NCBI RefSeq assembly: GCF_008107695.1
Contig: NZ_VIRG01000070.1
Location: forward strand, 620,001 to 684,000
DNA: 64,000 bases
Direction of reading: 5' to 3'
Source: Stappia sp. BW2
GTDB taxonomy: Bacteria > Pseudomonadota > Alphaproteobacteria > Rhizobiales > Stappiaceae
Positions 41,736-50,835 of the stretch are shown here, piece by piece. A model generated the notes under the pieces. It was not told the DNA's origin. It searched no databases and saw nothing but the letters and a program-made list of their open reading frames with translations. The stretch's first letter is position 1. Each line of letters starts with the position of its first letter. The position numbers and the translations under genes were made by a program.

Positions 41736-43439
41736 TCACCCTGCTGAAATAATAGTGTACTTCTGAGCTTCTTTTTCTTGTCCGTTTAAGGCGAGGTCAT
41801 TCTTAGCCAAATCGAAGGACTTGCGAACGGATTGCCCGTGCGCGAGGGCCCGATAGAATGCTCGAGTAAACAGGATAGCGGCGGTGTCACCAATCGAAAC
41901 ATCACAACCGATCACCGCATCGACATGTGGCGCGACGAGCTTAGATACAGAGTCCGAGAAGCAAGCGTTGAGCACCACGCATTTGATCGTAGGCATCAAC
42001 TCAATGAAACCCGCAATCGCGGCACCGGCAACTTCAACTGAGTTTCCTGATGGATCCTCAAAAATCAGCATGCCGGTGTCGCCGTGCCCGCTAAAGTGTA
42101 GCACCTCCGGCTTTGCGTTGAGAACCTCGCGCTGTAGCTGGTCGGTACGGATCGCCCATGCATGTTCAACGTTGATCGCGATCTTGGCGTCGCGCACTAA
42201 GGCAAGCTGTTCCTTTAGATCGCTTGCCTCTTGGTCAATTTTCAGACGCCCCTCATTCAAGGGGTTGGCCGCGAGGAAAAGAACCTTCAATGGTGGCGCC
42301 TTTTTTAATAATTCGTTTGATTTCTGGAACATTTCATTGAGATCCGCGGGTTTACCGAACAGATCACCCATGCCACTGGTGCGGTCCAAGCGTTTGATTT
42401 TTCCATAAAGTTCTTTCCCTTCTGCACCAAGTAGGACACGCTCGGTGAGCTTCGGATCAGCCTCGACGATCTCAATAGCCTTCTCAAAATAGGGAGAGCA
42501 ATCGTCCGAGAAACGGGCGAAATGCTCCGCAACCAGAGCGAGGACATCTGGATTTTCCTCAACGTCGTACCAGCTAATCGTCAAGTCTTCGAGACCTTCA
42601 TAATAGGTGCGGACAAGGCCTTTTGCCAAACCGATCCTCGCCTCGTGCGAAGCATAGAAAGTACCATCATGAATAATTTGATGACGCGCTTTCAGATTGT
42701 TCTCACGCTCTGCTGCGAGTTGCAGCAATTTCGCTTGAACGTTGGTCGGCTGAGATTCGATCGTGTCGAAAGGTATACCTAAGTCAGCCAAGCTTAGGCG
42801 CGCGTTCTCCATGACTGACCAGACGCTATATTGTCGCACGATGGGATCATCATGCTGCCCTAGTTGGCGGACGATAGCACCGTTTGAATGGCGGGGATGC
42901 AGAAGGTTCTGGATGTCCCTATTAAGCCCCACGACGAGCAAGGCGAGCTTCAGGACCTCTTTGTCCGACTTGTCGATATCAATGGAAAGTCCCGAAAGGT
43001 CCAGCTTACGGACGTCCGTCGTTTGCATCGCGGCGAGGATACGAATGGATGGGTCCACGACGGACAGCTCGGGCACAGCTTCAAGACTGCCGCGGTACAT
43101 ATGAGAAAGGGCAGCAACCGCGGCTGCGACAATCTCAGGCTCCTCTTCGTACAGCTTCATGGCGGCAGCGACGTACCGGCTGCTACCTTGCCGTGTTCCA
43201 AGTCTCGCCAACGCATTTAGACACCACCGCACGACCTTAGGGTCACCGTCGCTGAGGACGATGCCGTTAATGGTCTTCTCGAACGAATTCTTGCCCTGTG
43301 CGTTTAACTTTTCGCCCCGTCGATATCTGTGCGACAGGTCCTGCAGGGCGACTTTCCTGCGCCTTGCGTCGCCATTTTCGATCTCGAACTTAAGGAAGGC
43401 AGCCCGGGCTGGAGAAATGATCGCCACTAGCGAAGACAT
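41736..43439 (-). CDS. CHAT-domain caspase-like protease with HEAT-like N-terminus
   Basis: 567 residues. The C-terminal 200 form a CHAT (caspase-HetF) peptidase: LKVLFLAANPLNEGRLKID, then the catalytic His in HFSGHGD (His452) and Cys in VVLNACFS (Cys493), 41 residues apart as expected, and DTAAILFTRAFYRALA. Residues 1-370 are helical repeats of HEAT/ARM look (DPKVVRWCLNALARLG; EPEIVAAAVAALSHMYRG). CHAT proteases serve in bacterial anti-phage and cell-death systems, cleaving a partner after activation. The gene starts inside the last codons of the HARE-HTH gene (13-base overlap), so the two are translationally coupled. Confidence 0.9.
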   Translation of the reverse strand: MSSLVAIISPARAAFLKFEIENGDARRRKVALQDLSHRYRRGEKLNAQGKNSFEKTINGIVLSDGDPKVVRWCLNALARLGTRQGSSRYVAAAMKLYEEEPEIVAAAVAALSHMYRGSLEAVPELSVVDPSIRILAAMQTTDVRKLDLSGLSIDIDKSDKEVLKLALLVVGLNRDIQNLLHPRHSNGAIVRQLGQHDDPIVRQYSVWSVMENARLSLADLGIPFDTIESQPTNVQAKLLQLAAERENNLKARHQIIHDGTFYASHEARIGLAKGLVRTYYEGLEDLTISWYDVEENPDVLALVAEHFARFSDDCSPYFEKAIEIVEADPKLTERVLLGAEGKELYGKIKRLDRTSGMGDLFGKPADLNEMFQKSNELLKKAPPLKVLFLAANPLNEGRLKIDQEASDLKEQLALVRDAKIAINVEHAWAIRTDQLQREVLNAKPEVLHFSGHGDTGMLIFEDPSGNSVEVAGAAIAGFIELMPTIKCVVLNACFSDSVSKLVAPHVDAVIGCDVSIGDTAAILFTRAFYRALAHGQSVRKSFDLAKNDLALNGQEKEAQKYTIISAG

Positions 43440-44344
43440 ACCTCATCGAGAGCGTCTAGGGTGGCCTTCGTCCAAGGCTCGAAGTCATCGATGTCGTTCG
43501 GCGGAACCCTTAAATCGAGCCATCGGGGATCATTGAGGGACAGGCGCCGCGTCGTCGGCTCGAACCAAGCCGGGCATGTCCAGTCCATGACAATCAAAAG
43601 CACCTCCTGCTCATCGTCACGACGCACCCGCATCGCGAAGCGTGGCTCCGGATCGGAAAGCTTCTCGCCATGAACGGCGACTGCGGAAATGTCCAAGTCG
43701 GACAAAATAGCGCCGAGTGCGTTCTCCTTAGCGCCGTAATCGCCATCAGAGAATAGTGTGCAGTCAAAGAAGCTGACGACACCTGGAAAGCCGATGGTAC
43801 GCTTATTTGCGAAGGTGTCCGCGTCGCTACGGTATCGTCCTGTTCGATACGAAAGGACCTCCGTGCCGCGCCGAACGACGGAGAAGGTCCACACAACGAG
43901 CGCCCCTTTGGTCTCTTTCCGCGATTGCAGGTAATGGAGGGCGTTGCAAGACTCGGCTTTCCTGACGAAGTCATGCCAATCAGGCAGTAACGTATTACCG
44001 TATTTCGCGACGAAATCCGCGTCCACGGCCAGAAAAGGAGCGATGTGCAGATCGCGTATCCGACGCCGAGCTTCGAACTTCTCCTTGTACTTGCTTGGGA
44101 TGGTGGGGTCGCTCACGAGCTCATTGAGGAAAAAGTAGCCCGGTTCTGTACGGAAGAACGCGGAATATTGACTGTGTAAAACGTCCTCACTGAGCCGCGC
44201 GCCGAGCGTTTTAACCTGCGTCTTTCCGTGGAGGTGTTTCGGAACAATCGCTGCTGCATATGCTGCGTCAAGGATGCCGGCGGCGGTCATTGGCCGTCGC
44301 GACGCTCTAAGAACCCGTTGAGCAATTTCAAGGTAGGAATCCAT
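43427..44344 (-). CDS. HARE-HTH domain protein coupled to the CHAT protease
   Basis: 305 residues from ATG 44344 (GGGAGG just upstream; an in-frame ATG at 44356 lacks a site). Residues 1-75 fit the HARE-HTH winged helix (IAQRVLRASRRPMTAAGILD, then 'TLGARLSEDVLHSQYSAFFR'), a domain known from restriction and chromatin factors and thought to sense DNA state. The C-terminal 220 residues are not recognised; text such as GFPGVVSFFDCTLFSDGDYG and ENALGAILSDLDIS faintly recalls a Nudix fold without its catalytic glutamates. It probably serves as the sensor or regulator of the CHAT protease encoded next. Confidence 0.7.
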   Translation of the reverse strand: MDSYLEIAQRVLRASRRPMTAAGILDAAYAAAIVPKHLHGKTQVKTLGARLSEDVLHSQYSAFFRTEPGYFFLNELVSDPTIPSKYKEKFEARRRIRDLHIAPFLAVDADFVAKYGNTLLPDWHDFVRKAESCNALHYLQSRKETKGALVVWTFSVVRRGTEVLSYRTGRYRSDADTFANKRTIGFPGVVSFFDCTLFSDGDYGAKENALGAILSDLDISAVAVHGEKLSDPEPRFAMRVRRDDEQEVLLIVMDWTCPAWFEPTTRRLSLNDPRWLDLRVPPNDIDDFEPWTKATLDALDEVCLR

Positions 44345-44660
44345 GGCTCCTCCCATCGGAGACTCTAAGTACGAACGCTACACTCCCAATGAGTATGTAG
44401 CAAGAATATGTCAAGGAAGACTCAACGCAGGGTATCAGACAAGGTTCGCGCATCCGCCTGCCGAATAATTGAGGTCAGAAGCTTGAGATCGTTCTCAGAA
44501 GAGCAAATCGTTGCAATAGCTAGCCACCAGCCAAAGCTCGCCAGTCCTCTCCCAGCCCCTTTTCTTTCATTCGTTCCAACCGCAGCAAACGTCAACTTCC
44601 CACCCAACCTCCGAGATTCCTTTGGGCGCAGGGGCATGAAGCGCAACGGTCTTCTGGTGT
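44345..44660. other. Gap upstream of the HARE-HTH gene
   Basis: Must hold the promoter of the HARE-HTH/CHAT operon near 44350-44450, which is AT-rich ('GAGTATGTAGCAAGAATATG'). No convincing gene is seen in the rest. Confidence 0.35.
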
Positions 44661-45081
44661 GTAAGCCTATTCCCGCAAGTGGTTGGTCGTGTCCGTCCGG
44701 TGACGGCGGTCTTCATGGTGGCGGCGCGCTCTGTGATGCTGCTTTTGCAGCGTCACACCAAGGCATGAGTTCGTTGATGCGATTGATGTTGTGGTCGGCG
44801 GTTTGTGCCAGAACCCAGGTCAGCCAGGCTTGCGGGTCGATGCCGTTGAGTTTGGCGGTTTCGATCTGGGTATAGGCGATAGCCGCTGATTTGCCGCCGC
44901 CTTCTGAACCCATGAAGAGGTAGTTTTTTCGTCCAAGGGCAATCGGTTTCATTGCCCGCTCCGCGTTATTGTTGTCCAGTTCCAGATACCCGTTGCCTGG
45001 GTACGGCCGGGCTTTCGGCAGGCGGCTGAGTGCATAGGGGATCGCTGCGTCCAGCGGTGATTTTCCCGATATCCGCGTCAA
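44661..45081 (-). mobile_element. IS66-family remnant (C-terminal transposase piece)
   Basis: The frame 44713-45081 (122 residues) is the C-terminus of an IS66 transposase: YLELDNNNAERAMKPIALGR, KNYLFMGSEGGGKSAAIAYT, QIETAKLNGIDPQAWLTWVL and 'TADHNINRINELMPW'. The catalytic domain upstream is missing; the frame ends 38 bases from pncB. A GTAAGCCTATTCCCGCAAG segment at 44661 has the GTAAG start of IS66 ends and is probably its surviving inverted repeat. Confidence 0.8.
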
Positions 45082-45119
45082 ACCGTGACAGGTTCAAATT
45101 GCATATGTCCGGTAACTCG

Positions 45120-46412
45120 TCAGACGACGACTTCCACTGCCTTTTGCGCACCGACATCGAAGACGCGCTTGTAGCGTTCGATCTGGTCGTCCGGGCCCAT
45201 GGCCTTGTTCGGGTTGTCGCTGAGCTTGACTGTCGGGCGGCCGTTCGCGGAAACCGCCTTGCATACCAGGGAAAAGGGGGCGAGGGCGTCGTTGGTGGTG
45301 AGGCCGCGAAAATCGTTCGTCAGCAGCGTTCCCCAGCCAAAGGATGTCCGGACGCGGCCCTGGAACTGCTTGTGCAGCTCGATGATCTTGTCCGTGTCCA
45401 GCCCATCGGAAAAGATGACGAGCTTCTGAGTTGGGTCCTCGCCGCGTGAGCGCCACCAGTCGATCGCCGTTTCTGCTCCCTGTGCAGGGTCGCCCGAGTC
45501 GATACGGATGCCCGTCCAACTGGTCAGCCAGTCTGGCGCACGCTCAAGAAATCCTTTGGTGCCATAAGTATCCGGCAAAATGATGCGCAGGTTGCCTTCA
45601 TGTTCCTCGTGCCAGTCTCGCAGCACATCGTAAGGGGCGGCGGCGAGTTTCTCGTCCGTCATTGCGAGAGCAGAATAGATCATCGGGAGCTCGTGGGCAT
45701 TGGTGCCGACTGCCTCCAGATCGCGTTGCATGGCGATGTGGCAATTGGACGTGCCGGTGAACTTTTTGCCAAGGCCTTCGATCATCGCCTGAACGCACCA
45801 GTCCTGCCACAGGTAGGAGTGCCGCCTGCGGGTGCCGAAGTCGGCAATCTTGAGACCTTCGAGCGGTTGCAGGCGCTTGATCTTTTCCCAGAGCTTGGCC
45901 ATGGCCTGGGCATAGAGGATCTGAAGTTCAAACCTCTTCATGGAATTGAGCACGGCGCGCGATCGCAGTTCCATAAGGATCGCGAGGGCCGGGATTTCCC
46001 AGAGCATCACTTCCGGCCAGGCGCCTTCGAACGTCAGTTCGTACTGTCCGTCCCGCTTTTCCAGATGGTAGGGAGGCAGGCGCAGGTTCTCGAACCATTC
46101 CATGAAGTCGGAACGGAACATCTGCCGCTTGCCGTAAAACATGTTGCCGCGCATCCAGGTGCTCTCGCCCCGGCTGAGGGAGAGCGAGCGTACATGGTCG
46201 AGTTGCTCGCGCAGTTCGCCTTCATCGACCATCTCGGCCAGGCGGACGGACCTGGAGCGGTTGATCAGGGAAAACGTCACTTTGGTGTCCGGCTTGTTTC
46301 GGAACACCGACTGACACATCAGGAGTTTGTAGAAGTCCGTGTCTATAAGGGACCGGACGATCGGATCGATCTTCCATTTGTGATTATAGACGCGGGTAGC
46401 AATATCGACCAT
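45120..46412 (-). CDS. pncB: Nicotinate phosphoribosyltransferase
   Basis: 430 residues, full length. It joins nicotinate and PRPP to nicotinate mononucleotide, with ATP, in NAD salvage. Typical text: SLIDTDFYKLLMCQSVFRNK at the N-terminus, ADFGTRRRHSYLWQDWCVQA, FTGTSNCHIAMQRDLEAVGT and the phosphate-binding end FSDGLDTDKIIELHKQFQGR. The start has GGAGGAAAG upstream. It stands alone; an IS66 remnant abuts its 3' end and an IS6 remnant its 5' side, but the coding sequence is intact. Confidence 0.95.
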   Translation of the reverse strand: MVDIATRVYNHKWKIDPIVRSLIDTDFYKLLMCQSVFRNKPDTKVTFSLINRSRSVRLAEMVDEGELREQLDHVRSLSLSRGESTWMRGNMFYGKRQMFRSDFMEWFENLRLPPYHLEKRDGQYELTFEGAWPEVMLWEIPALAILMELRSRAVLNSMKRFELQILYAQAMAKLWEKIKRLQPLEGLKIADFGTRRRHSYLWQDWCVQAMIEGLGKKFTGTSNCHIAMQRDLEAVGTNAHELPMIYSALAMTDEKLAAAPYDVLRDWHEEHEGNLRIILPDTYGTKGFLERAPDWLTSWTGIRIDSGDPAQGAETAIDWWRSRGEDPTQKLVIFSDGLDTDKIIELHKQFQGRVRTSFGWGTLLTNDFRGLTTNDALAPFSLVCKAVSANGRPTVKLSDNPNKAMGPDDQIERYKRVFDVGAQKAVEVVV

Positions 46413-46479
46413 GTCCCTGACTTTCCTCCTGTAATGGCGAGCATAAGGTAGCAGAGGAACCCGGATTGCAAGCCCTTAG

Positions 46480-46771
46480 GGGCCTGTCGCAAAGATTGTC
46501 GTGTTGACCACGCCTTGAGATTTGACTGTTGAAAGAGCGCTTCTGAATTTGAAGGTCTGCTTCCGTTCGTTCAACTCAGCCAGAAAATCCATCGCCGGTT
46601 TTGAAGCCATGCTGTGGCTCAGGAAGGGCGTCGACTTTGACAGTCAGTGGAGCGTCCGCGAACAGAACGATCTGCTTGCCGTGCTCTTCGGAATTGAAAA
46701 AGGGAACGAAGCCTGAAAGGCGCTCCCAAAACGGGAGAAAGCTGCCCGCCGACGAAAGTTGCGACACGCCC
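46480..46771 (+). mobile_element. IS6-family deletion derivative with both ends
   Basis: About 292 bases bounded by GGGCCTGTCGCAAAGATTGT (46480) and the inverse 'CGAAAGTTGCGACACGCCC' (to 46771), which resemble IS6-family ends (GG...CTGTTGCAAA). Inside, the frame 46522-46716 is the transposase C-terminus only: FNSARKSIAGFEAMLWLRKG, then VREQNDLLAVLFGIEKGNEA. The catalytic core is deleted, leaving a MITE-like unit. No target duplication was found. Confidence 0.6.
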
Positions 46772-47025
46772 GGGCGCATAGCGGTCAGATGGATTGATCG
46801 CCGTGTGTAGAGGCTGATTTTGCCGAGACTCCCTGAGACGAACGAACATTTTTCGCCGGTCGGCTGATCCGGAAAATGGCTGCAGGTCCGAATTGGCGGG
46901 ATATTCAAACGGATTGTGCTTGTGCTAAGAGGCACGCCTCTCGGGAGTATCTCATCGGCTTTCTGTCGATGGGTCCTAAACATTCAACCGAGGATGGTTC
47001 AAACATTGCGCAGCAGGAAATTTCC

Positions 47026-47271
47026 ATGCCCTTGGGCTATTCAGTTACCGAAATCGTGCTCCTGTATTTATTCGTTGTTCTCTCATTCGTATCGGCTTGT
47101 TGGCTGGCGAGGGTCCCGCGGAATGCGGGCATTGGGATAGCGCTCGGCGTCGTTCTTGGGATAAGCACGCTTACGGCCACGTCAGCCCTGGTCGGCTTTC
47201 TGCATAACGTGTTGCCATTTGGACAAGTGGATTTCTGGTTTGCGAACCTGCTTAGCGGCATTTTCGGTTAG
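47026..47271 (+). CDS. Small membrane protein, unknown
   Basis: 81 residues from ATG 47026 (AGGAAA upstream; the frame is open earlier but reads as intergenic). Three hydrophobic stretches: 'VTEIVLLYLFVVLSFVSACW', GIGIALGVVLGISTLTATSA and the C-terminal 'FWFANLLSGIFG'. No family recognised. A hairpin (GTCGCA-TGCGAC, 47287-47305) follows and may be its terminator. Confidence 0.5.
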   Translation: MPLGYSVTEIVLLYLFVVLSFVSACWLARVPRNAGIGIALGVVLGISTLTATSALVGFLHNVLPFGQVDFWFANLLSGIFG

Positions 47272-47598
47272 CCAGGCCTGGGTTTGTCGCATCTTTCGTG
47301 CGACAGACCTCTTCCCTCTCTAGCCTTTTGCAGTTGTAAAACGCATACGAAAGAAAGCGTTCAGCTGATGCCTCTCAGTTGAACGGCTGGGGAAGCCGTG
47401 ATCCGCACGCGGTGACATATCACTCATTCGCACGGTGGTCGTTGGGTGTGGGGCGCGGAAGGCTTGCTGGAAACGGTCGCATGTGGCTTGCTGCCGAAGG
47501 AGCAGCAGGAGGGAGACGCTGTTTTCAGCGCCGACGGAGCCGGGGCGTACAGCTTGGTCTCCCTCCAGGGAGTTGGCCTCGTCATGCCGACTGGCAGG
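47272..47598. other. Gap between membrane ORF and LysM gene
   Basis: Begins with a small hairpin (GTCGCATCTTTCGTGCGAC). The remainder shows no frame with recognisable protein content on either strand. Confidence 0.35.
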
Positions 47599-48033
47599 TC
47601 AGAGGGCGGGGATGCGTAGAACCTGGCCTGGGTAGATCTTGTCCGGATCGGACAGCATCGGTTTGTTGGCTTCGAAGATTGCCTGATACTTGGCACCGTT
47701 GCCGTAGACTGTTTCGGCGACTTTCCAGAGCGTGTCGCCCTTGACCACCGTGTGGAACCTGGCTTCCGGTTCGTTGCTTTCTACGGTGATTTCGTCCTCG
47801 ACCTTTGAAATGCCGAGCACGTTACCGGCAGCAAGGATCAGCTTTTCACGGGCTTCCTGGCTGGGCGCTGCGCCTGCGATCTTGACGGTGTCGCCGCTGA
47901 CTTCAACCTTGACGTCGCCGTCGAGACCGAGATCGGCAACTTCCTTTTGGATGGCTTCAGCGCTTGCTTCCGGCGCATCGTCATCGCCAAACAGCTTCTT
48001 GCCTGCATCTTTCACGAAATCAAAGAAACCCAT
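47599..48033 (-). CDS. BON-LysM domain protein (YgaU/Kbp-like)
   Basis: 144 residues with the usual order: a short N-terminal helix (MGFFDFVKDAGKKLFGDDDA), a BON domain (about 28-85: 'VKVEVSGDTVKIAGAAPSQE') and a C-terminal LysM domain (about 93-142: 'FHTVVKGDTLWKVAETVYGN' to GQVLRIPAL). Proteins of this kind (Kbp in E. coli) bind potassium or peptidoglycan and are stress-related. No signal peptide. Confidence 0.9.
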   Translation of the reverse strand: MGFFDFVKDAGKKLFGDDDAPEASAEAIQKEVADLGLDGDVKVEVSGDTVKIAGAAPSQEAREKLILAAGNVLGISKVEDEITVESNEPEARFHTVVKGDTLWKVAETVYGNGAKYQAIFEANKPMLSDPDKIYPGQVLRIPAL

Positions 48034-48191
48034 GTCTTTTGCCTTAAGTAAATTTTGCCGAAATCCGCCGGCACGCTCTGGTGAAGGTCATTTCACGCAG
48101 CGGAACCATATTGCAAATTTTCCCCCAAGGCGGAAGCAAAATAGGGAACGCCATGAGCGAGGTGTCAGCAGGCAGGGAGTGCGGGCAGTGG

Positions 48192-49052
48192 TCAGGCGAA
48201 GCGTTTGGCCCCGGCAACACAGCCGACGACAAGCGTGGTGACGAGGATCATGGTGGAGGTCACCGGTTCATGCAGCAGCAGGCTGGCGAGCATCAATCCG
48301 AAAAAGGGCTGCAGCAATTGCAATTGGCCAACACTGGCAATGCCGCCGATGGCAAGGCCCCGGTACCAGAAGATAAAGCCGACCAGCATCGAGAAAACGG
48401 AAACATAGCCAAGCCCCACCCAGGCGGCGGTATCGATGCCGGTCCAACTGTCCGGCCATGTGAGCAGCGCGAGTGTGCCCATAACCGGGAGCGAGAGGGC
48501 AAGCGCCCAGGAAATGACCTGCCAGCCGCCAAGGCGGCGGGACAGAACGGCACCTTCCGCATAACCAAAGCCGCAGACGATGACTGCCGCCAGCATCAGA
48601 AGATCCCCTTTCAGGGAAAGATCGGCCCCTTGTGACAGCGCATAGGCGGCAACGGCGGCACTGCCGGTGCAGGAAAACACCCAGAAGAGCGGCCTCGGCC
48701 TTTCCATCCCGCGCAGCAGGCCGAAGAGGGCGGTCGCAAGCGGCAGGAGGCCGATGAAGACAATCGAATGGGCGGCGGTGACATGCTGCAAGGCGAGGGC
48801 CGTCAGCAATGGAAAGCCGACAACGACGCCAAGGGCGACAATCAGTAGCGAGGTCAGATCGCGGCGCTGTGGCCGCGCCTGCCGAAGAAGCAGCAGGACA
48901 GCCATGCCGAGAAAGGCTGCGACCACAGCCCGGGCGGAGGTCAGAAACAGCGGACTGAAGCCACCAAGGGCAACCCGTGTTGCCGGTAGCGAGCCGCTGA
49001 AGATAAGAACGCCCAGGAGCCCGCTGCCCCATCCTGCCATCGATGCCTGCAT
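48192..49052 (-). CDS. EamA-family (DMT) transporter
   Basis: 286 residues from ATG 49052; the 45 extra codons upstream have no protein-like content. Ten hydrophobic helices in two EamA repeats (e.g. LIFSGSLPATRVALGGFSPL; 'WVGLGYVSVFSMLVGFIFWY'). An exporter of metabolites across the inner membrane. The divergent MocR regulator starts 246 bases away; the MocR-EamA pair is a common one and suggests that the transporter is MocR-controlled. Substrate unknown. Confidence 0.9.
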   Translation of the reverse strand: MQASMAGWGSGLLGVLIFSGSLPATRVALGGFSPLFLTSARAVVAAFLGMAVLLLLRQARPQRRDLTSLLIVALGVVVGFPLLTALALQHVTAAHSIVFIGLLPLATALFGLLRGMERPRPLFWVFSCTGSAAVAAYALSQGADLSLKGDLLMLAAVIVCGFGYAEGAVLSRRLGGWQVISWALALSLPVMGTLALLTWPDSWTGIDTAAWVGLGYVSVFSMLVGFIFWYRGLAIGGIASVGQLQLLQPFFGLMLASLLLHEPVTSTMILVTTLVVGCVAGAKRFA

Positions 49053-49297
49053 GTCTGGTCTTTCTGCTGTCTTGTCTTTCAAGGGTAGTGTGCACGGCCG
49101 GGGGAACTGCGATGTCCAGCTCGCTTGCTGGCGCAAGGGAGATGCCTGCGGACCAAAGCTGCTGCTGCGTTCACTCCGGGGCGACACGTTGCAGTGTCAG
49201 GATTAGTTCGGCAGGGCTGGTCAGGACAGAGACAGTGCAATACAATTTTGAAAAACTGTACTGACTACACTTGCCATACACTTTTGCGGATACGCCC

Positions 49298-50689
49298 ATG
49301 GAACAGGACACACGCACGGCCACGGTGATGGAAGCCGTCAAGCGCAAGATCGCCAGCCGCGCGCTGGAAGCCGGTGAAAAACTGCCGTCGATCCGCGGGT
49401 TTGCCGCCACCATGCGGGTGTCGCCGTCCACCGTGGTGACTGCCTATGACAGGCTGGCGGCGGAAGGCATCATCTATGCCCGCCGCGGGTCCGGCTTCTT
49501 TGTGGCCGATGCCGCCCGTCCATTTTCGGTTGCGGAGGTCGGGCCGCAGCTCGACCGGGAGATCGACCCTTTCTGGGTGTCGCGCCAATCGCTTGATGCC
49601 GGGCCGGATGTTCTGAAGCCCGGCTGCGGCTGGCTGCCGGCGGACTGGATGCCGAACGAGGCCATGCAGCGCGGTTTGCGGGCTCTTGCCCGGGCCGGCG
49701 GCGGCCACCTGTTCGACTATGGCGAAACGCGGGGCGCTGCGAACCTGCGCCACCTGCTGGCGCGGCAGTTCTCGGACGAAGGGCTGGACGTGAGCCCGGG
49801 GCAGGTTCTGCTGACACCTTCCGGAACGCAGGCGATCGATCTTATCTGCCGGTTCTTTCTGCGGCCCGGAGATACGGTGCTGGTCGATGACCCGTGTTAT
49901 TTCAACTTTCAAGCTCTGTTGAAGGCCCACAGGGTGGACGTTGCCAGCGTGCCGTTCACGCGCAGCGGCCCGGACACCGTGCTTTTTGAAGAGGCGCTGA
50001 AACGGCACAATCCCAAGCTCTATATTACCAATTCCGCCCTTCACAATCCGACCGGCGCGACCATCTCGCCGCAGGTTGCGCACAAGGTCCTGAACCTGGT
50101 GGCAGCTCACGGTCTGGTGGTGATCGAGGACGATATCTTCAGCGGCTTTGCACTCGAGCCCCTGCCAAGCCTTGCCGTTCTGGACGGGCTGGACAGGGTC
50201 ATCCGCATCGGCAGCTTTTCCAAGACCCTGTCTGCGTCCGTGCGTTGTGGGTACATCGCGGCGCGGGCGGACTGGATCGAGGCGCTGGTTGACCTGCAGG
50301 TGGCCACCAATTTCGGCGGACCGGGACCAGTCGCGAGCGATCTGGTGCATGGTGTTCTGAGCGACGGCAGTTATCGCAAACACATGGATGCCTTGCGGGG
50401 CCGCCTTGCGAAAAAACGGCGCGAGGTTGCTGCCAGGCTGGAGCCGCTCGGGATAAAGCCCTGGCTCAGCCCCAAAGGCGGCTTTTACCTCTGGTGCCGA
50501 TTGCCGGAGGGCAGGGACGCCGCCGCCATCGCCCGCGCGGCATTGCGCCGGAACGTGGTTCTGGCCCCCGGTAACGTTTTCAGCGTTTCGCAATCGATGA
50601 CCGGATTTTTGAGGTTCAATGTCAGCCAGATGGGGGAGGGACAGGTTTATGACGTGCTGGAAGACGCCATGACATCAGATGGTGCCTGA
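49298..50689 (+). CDS. MocR-type GntR/aminotransferase regulator
   Basis: 463 residues from ATG 49298 (the frame's earlier ATG is 49271). N-terminal GntR winged helix (VMEAVKRKIASRALEAGEKL, 'SIRGFAATMRVSPSTVVTAY') joined to a fold-type-I aminotransferase domain whose PLP lysine is in IGSFSKTLSASVRCGY, with NSALHNPTGATIS. These proteins use PLP as a sensor and regulate rather than catalyse. Divergent from the EamA exporter; the gap contains TGTACTGACTACACTTGCC as a possible site. Confidence 0.92.
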   Translation: MEQDTRTATVMEAVKRKIASRALEAGEKLPSIRGFAATMRVSPSTVVTAYDRLAAEGIIYARRGSGFFVADAARPFSVAEVGPQLDREIDPFWVSRQSLDAGPDVLKPGCGWLPADWMPNEAMQRGLRALARAGGGHLFDYGETRGAANLRHLLARQFSDEGLDVSPGQVLLTPSGTQAIDLICRFFLRPGDTVLVDDPCYFNFQALLKAHRVDVASVPFTRSGPDTVLFEEALKRHNPKLYITNSALHNPTGATISPQVAHKVLNLVAAHGLVVIEDDIFSGFALEPLPSLAVLDGLDRVIRIGSFSKTLSASVRCGYIAARADWIEALVDLQVATNFGGPGPVASDLVHGVLSDGSYRKHMDALRGRLAKKRREVAARLEPLGIKPWLSPKGGFYLWCRLPEGRDAAAIARAALRRNVVLAPGNVFSVSQSMTGFLRFNVSQMGEGQVYDVLEDAMTSDGA

Positions 50690-50776
50690 CCCCCGCAACC
50701 ATCCGTCTCCTTTAGCGTTGTCTTGACAGACAATTGCATCTGGCTGGTTAAGCGACGACTGCCTCAAGCGTTGAGC

Positions 50777-50799
50777 AGCCTCCTCACAAGGAGGCTTTT
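50777..50799 (+). terminator. Hairpin terminator before the glutaredoxin-MauE gene
   Basis: AGCCTCCT, loop CACA, AGGAGGCT, then TTTT. It lies 87 bases after the mocR stop and just before the next ribosome site. Confidence 0.7.
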
Positions 50800-50835
50800 C
50801 CGGTCAGAGCCCGCCTGATGAAGGAGCTTTTTCCC

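Noticed and set aside
45600..46451. A 283-codon plus-strand frame opposite pncB
   Set aside because: Antisense of a full-length pncB.
49265..50593. A 442-codon minus-strand frame over the MocR gene
   Set aside because: Antisense to intact GntR-aminotransferase motifs.
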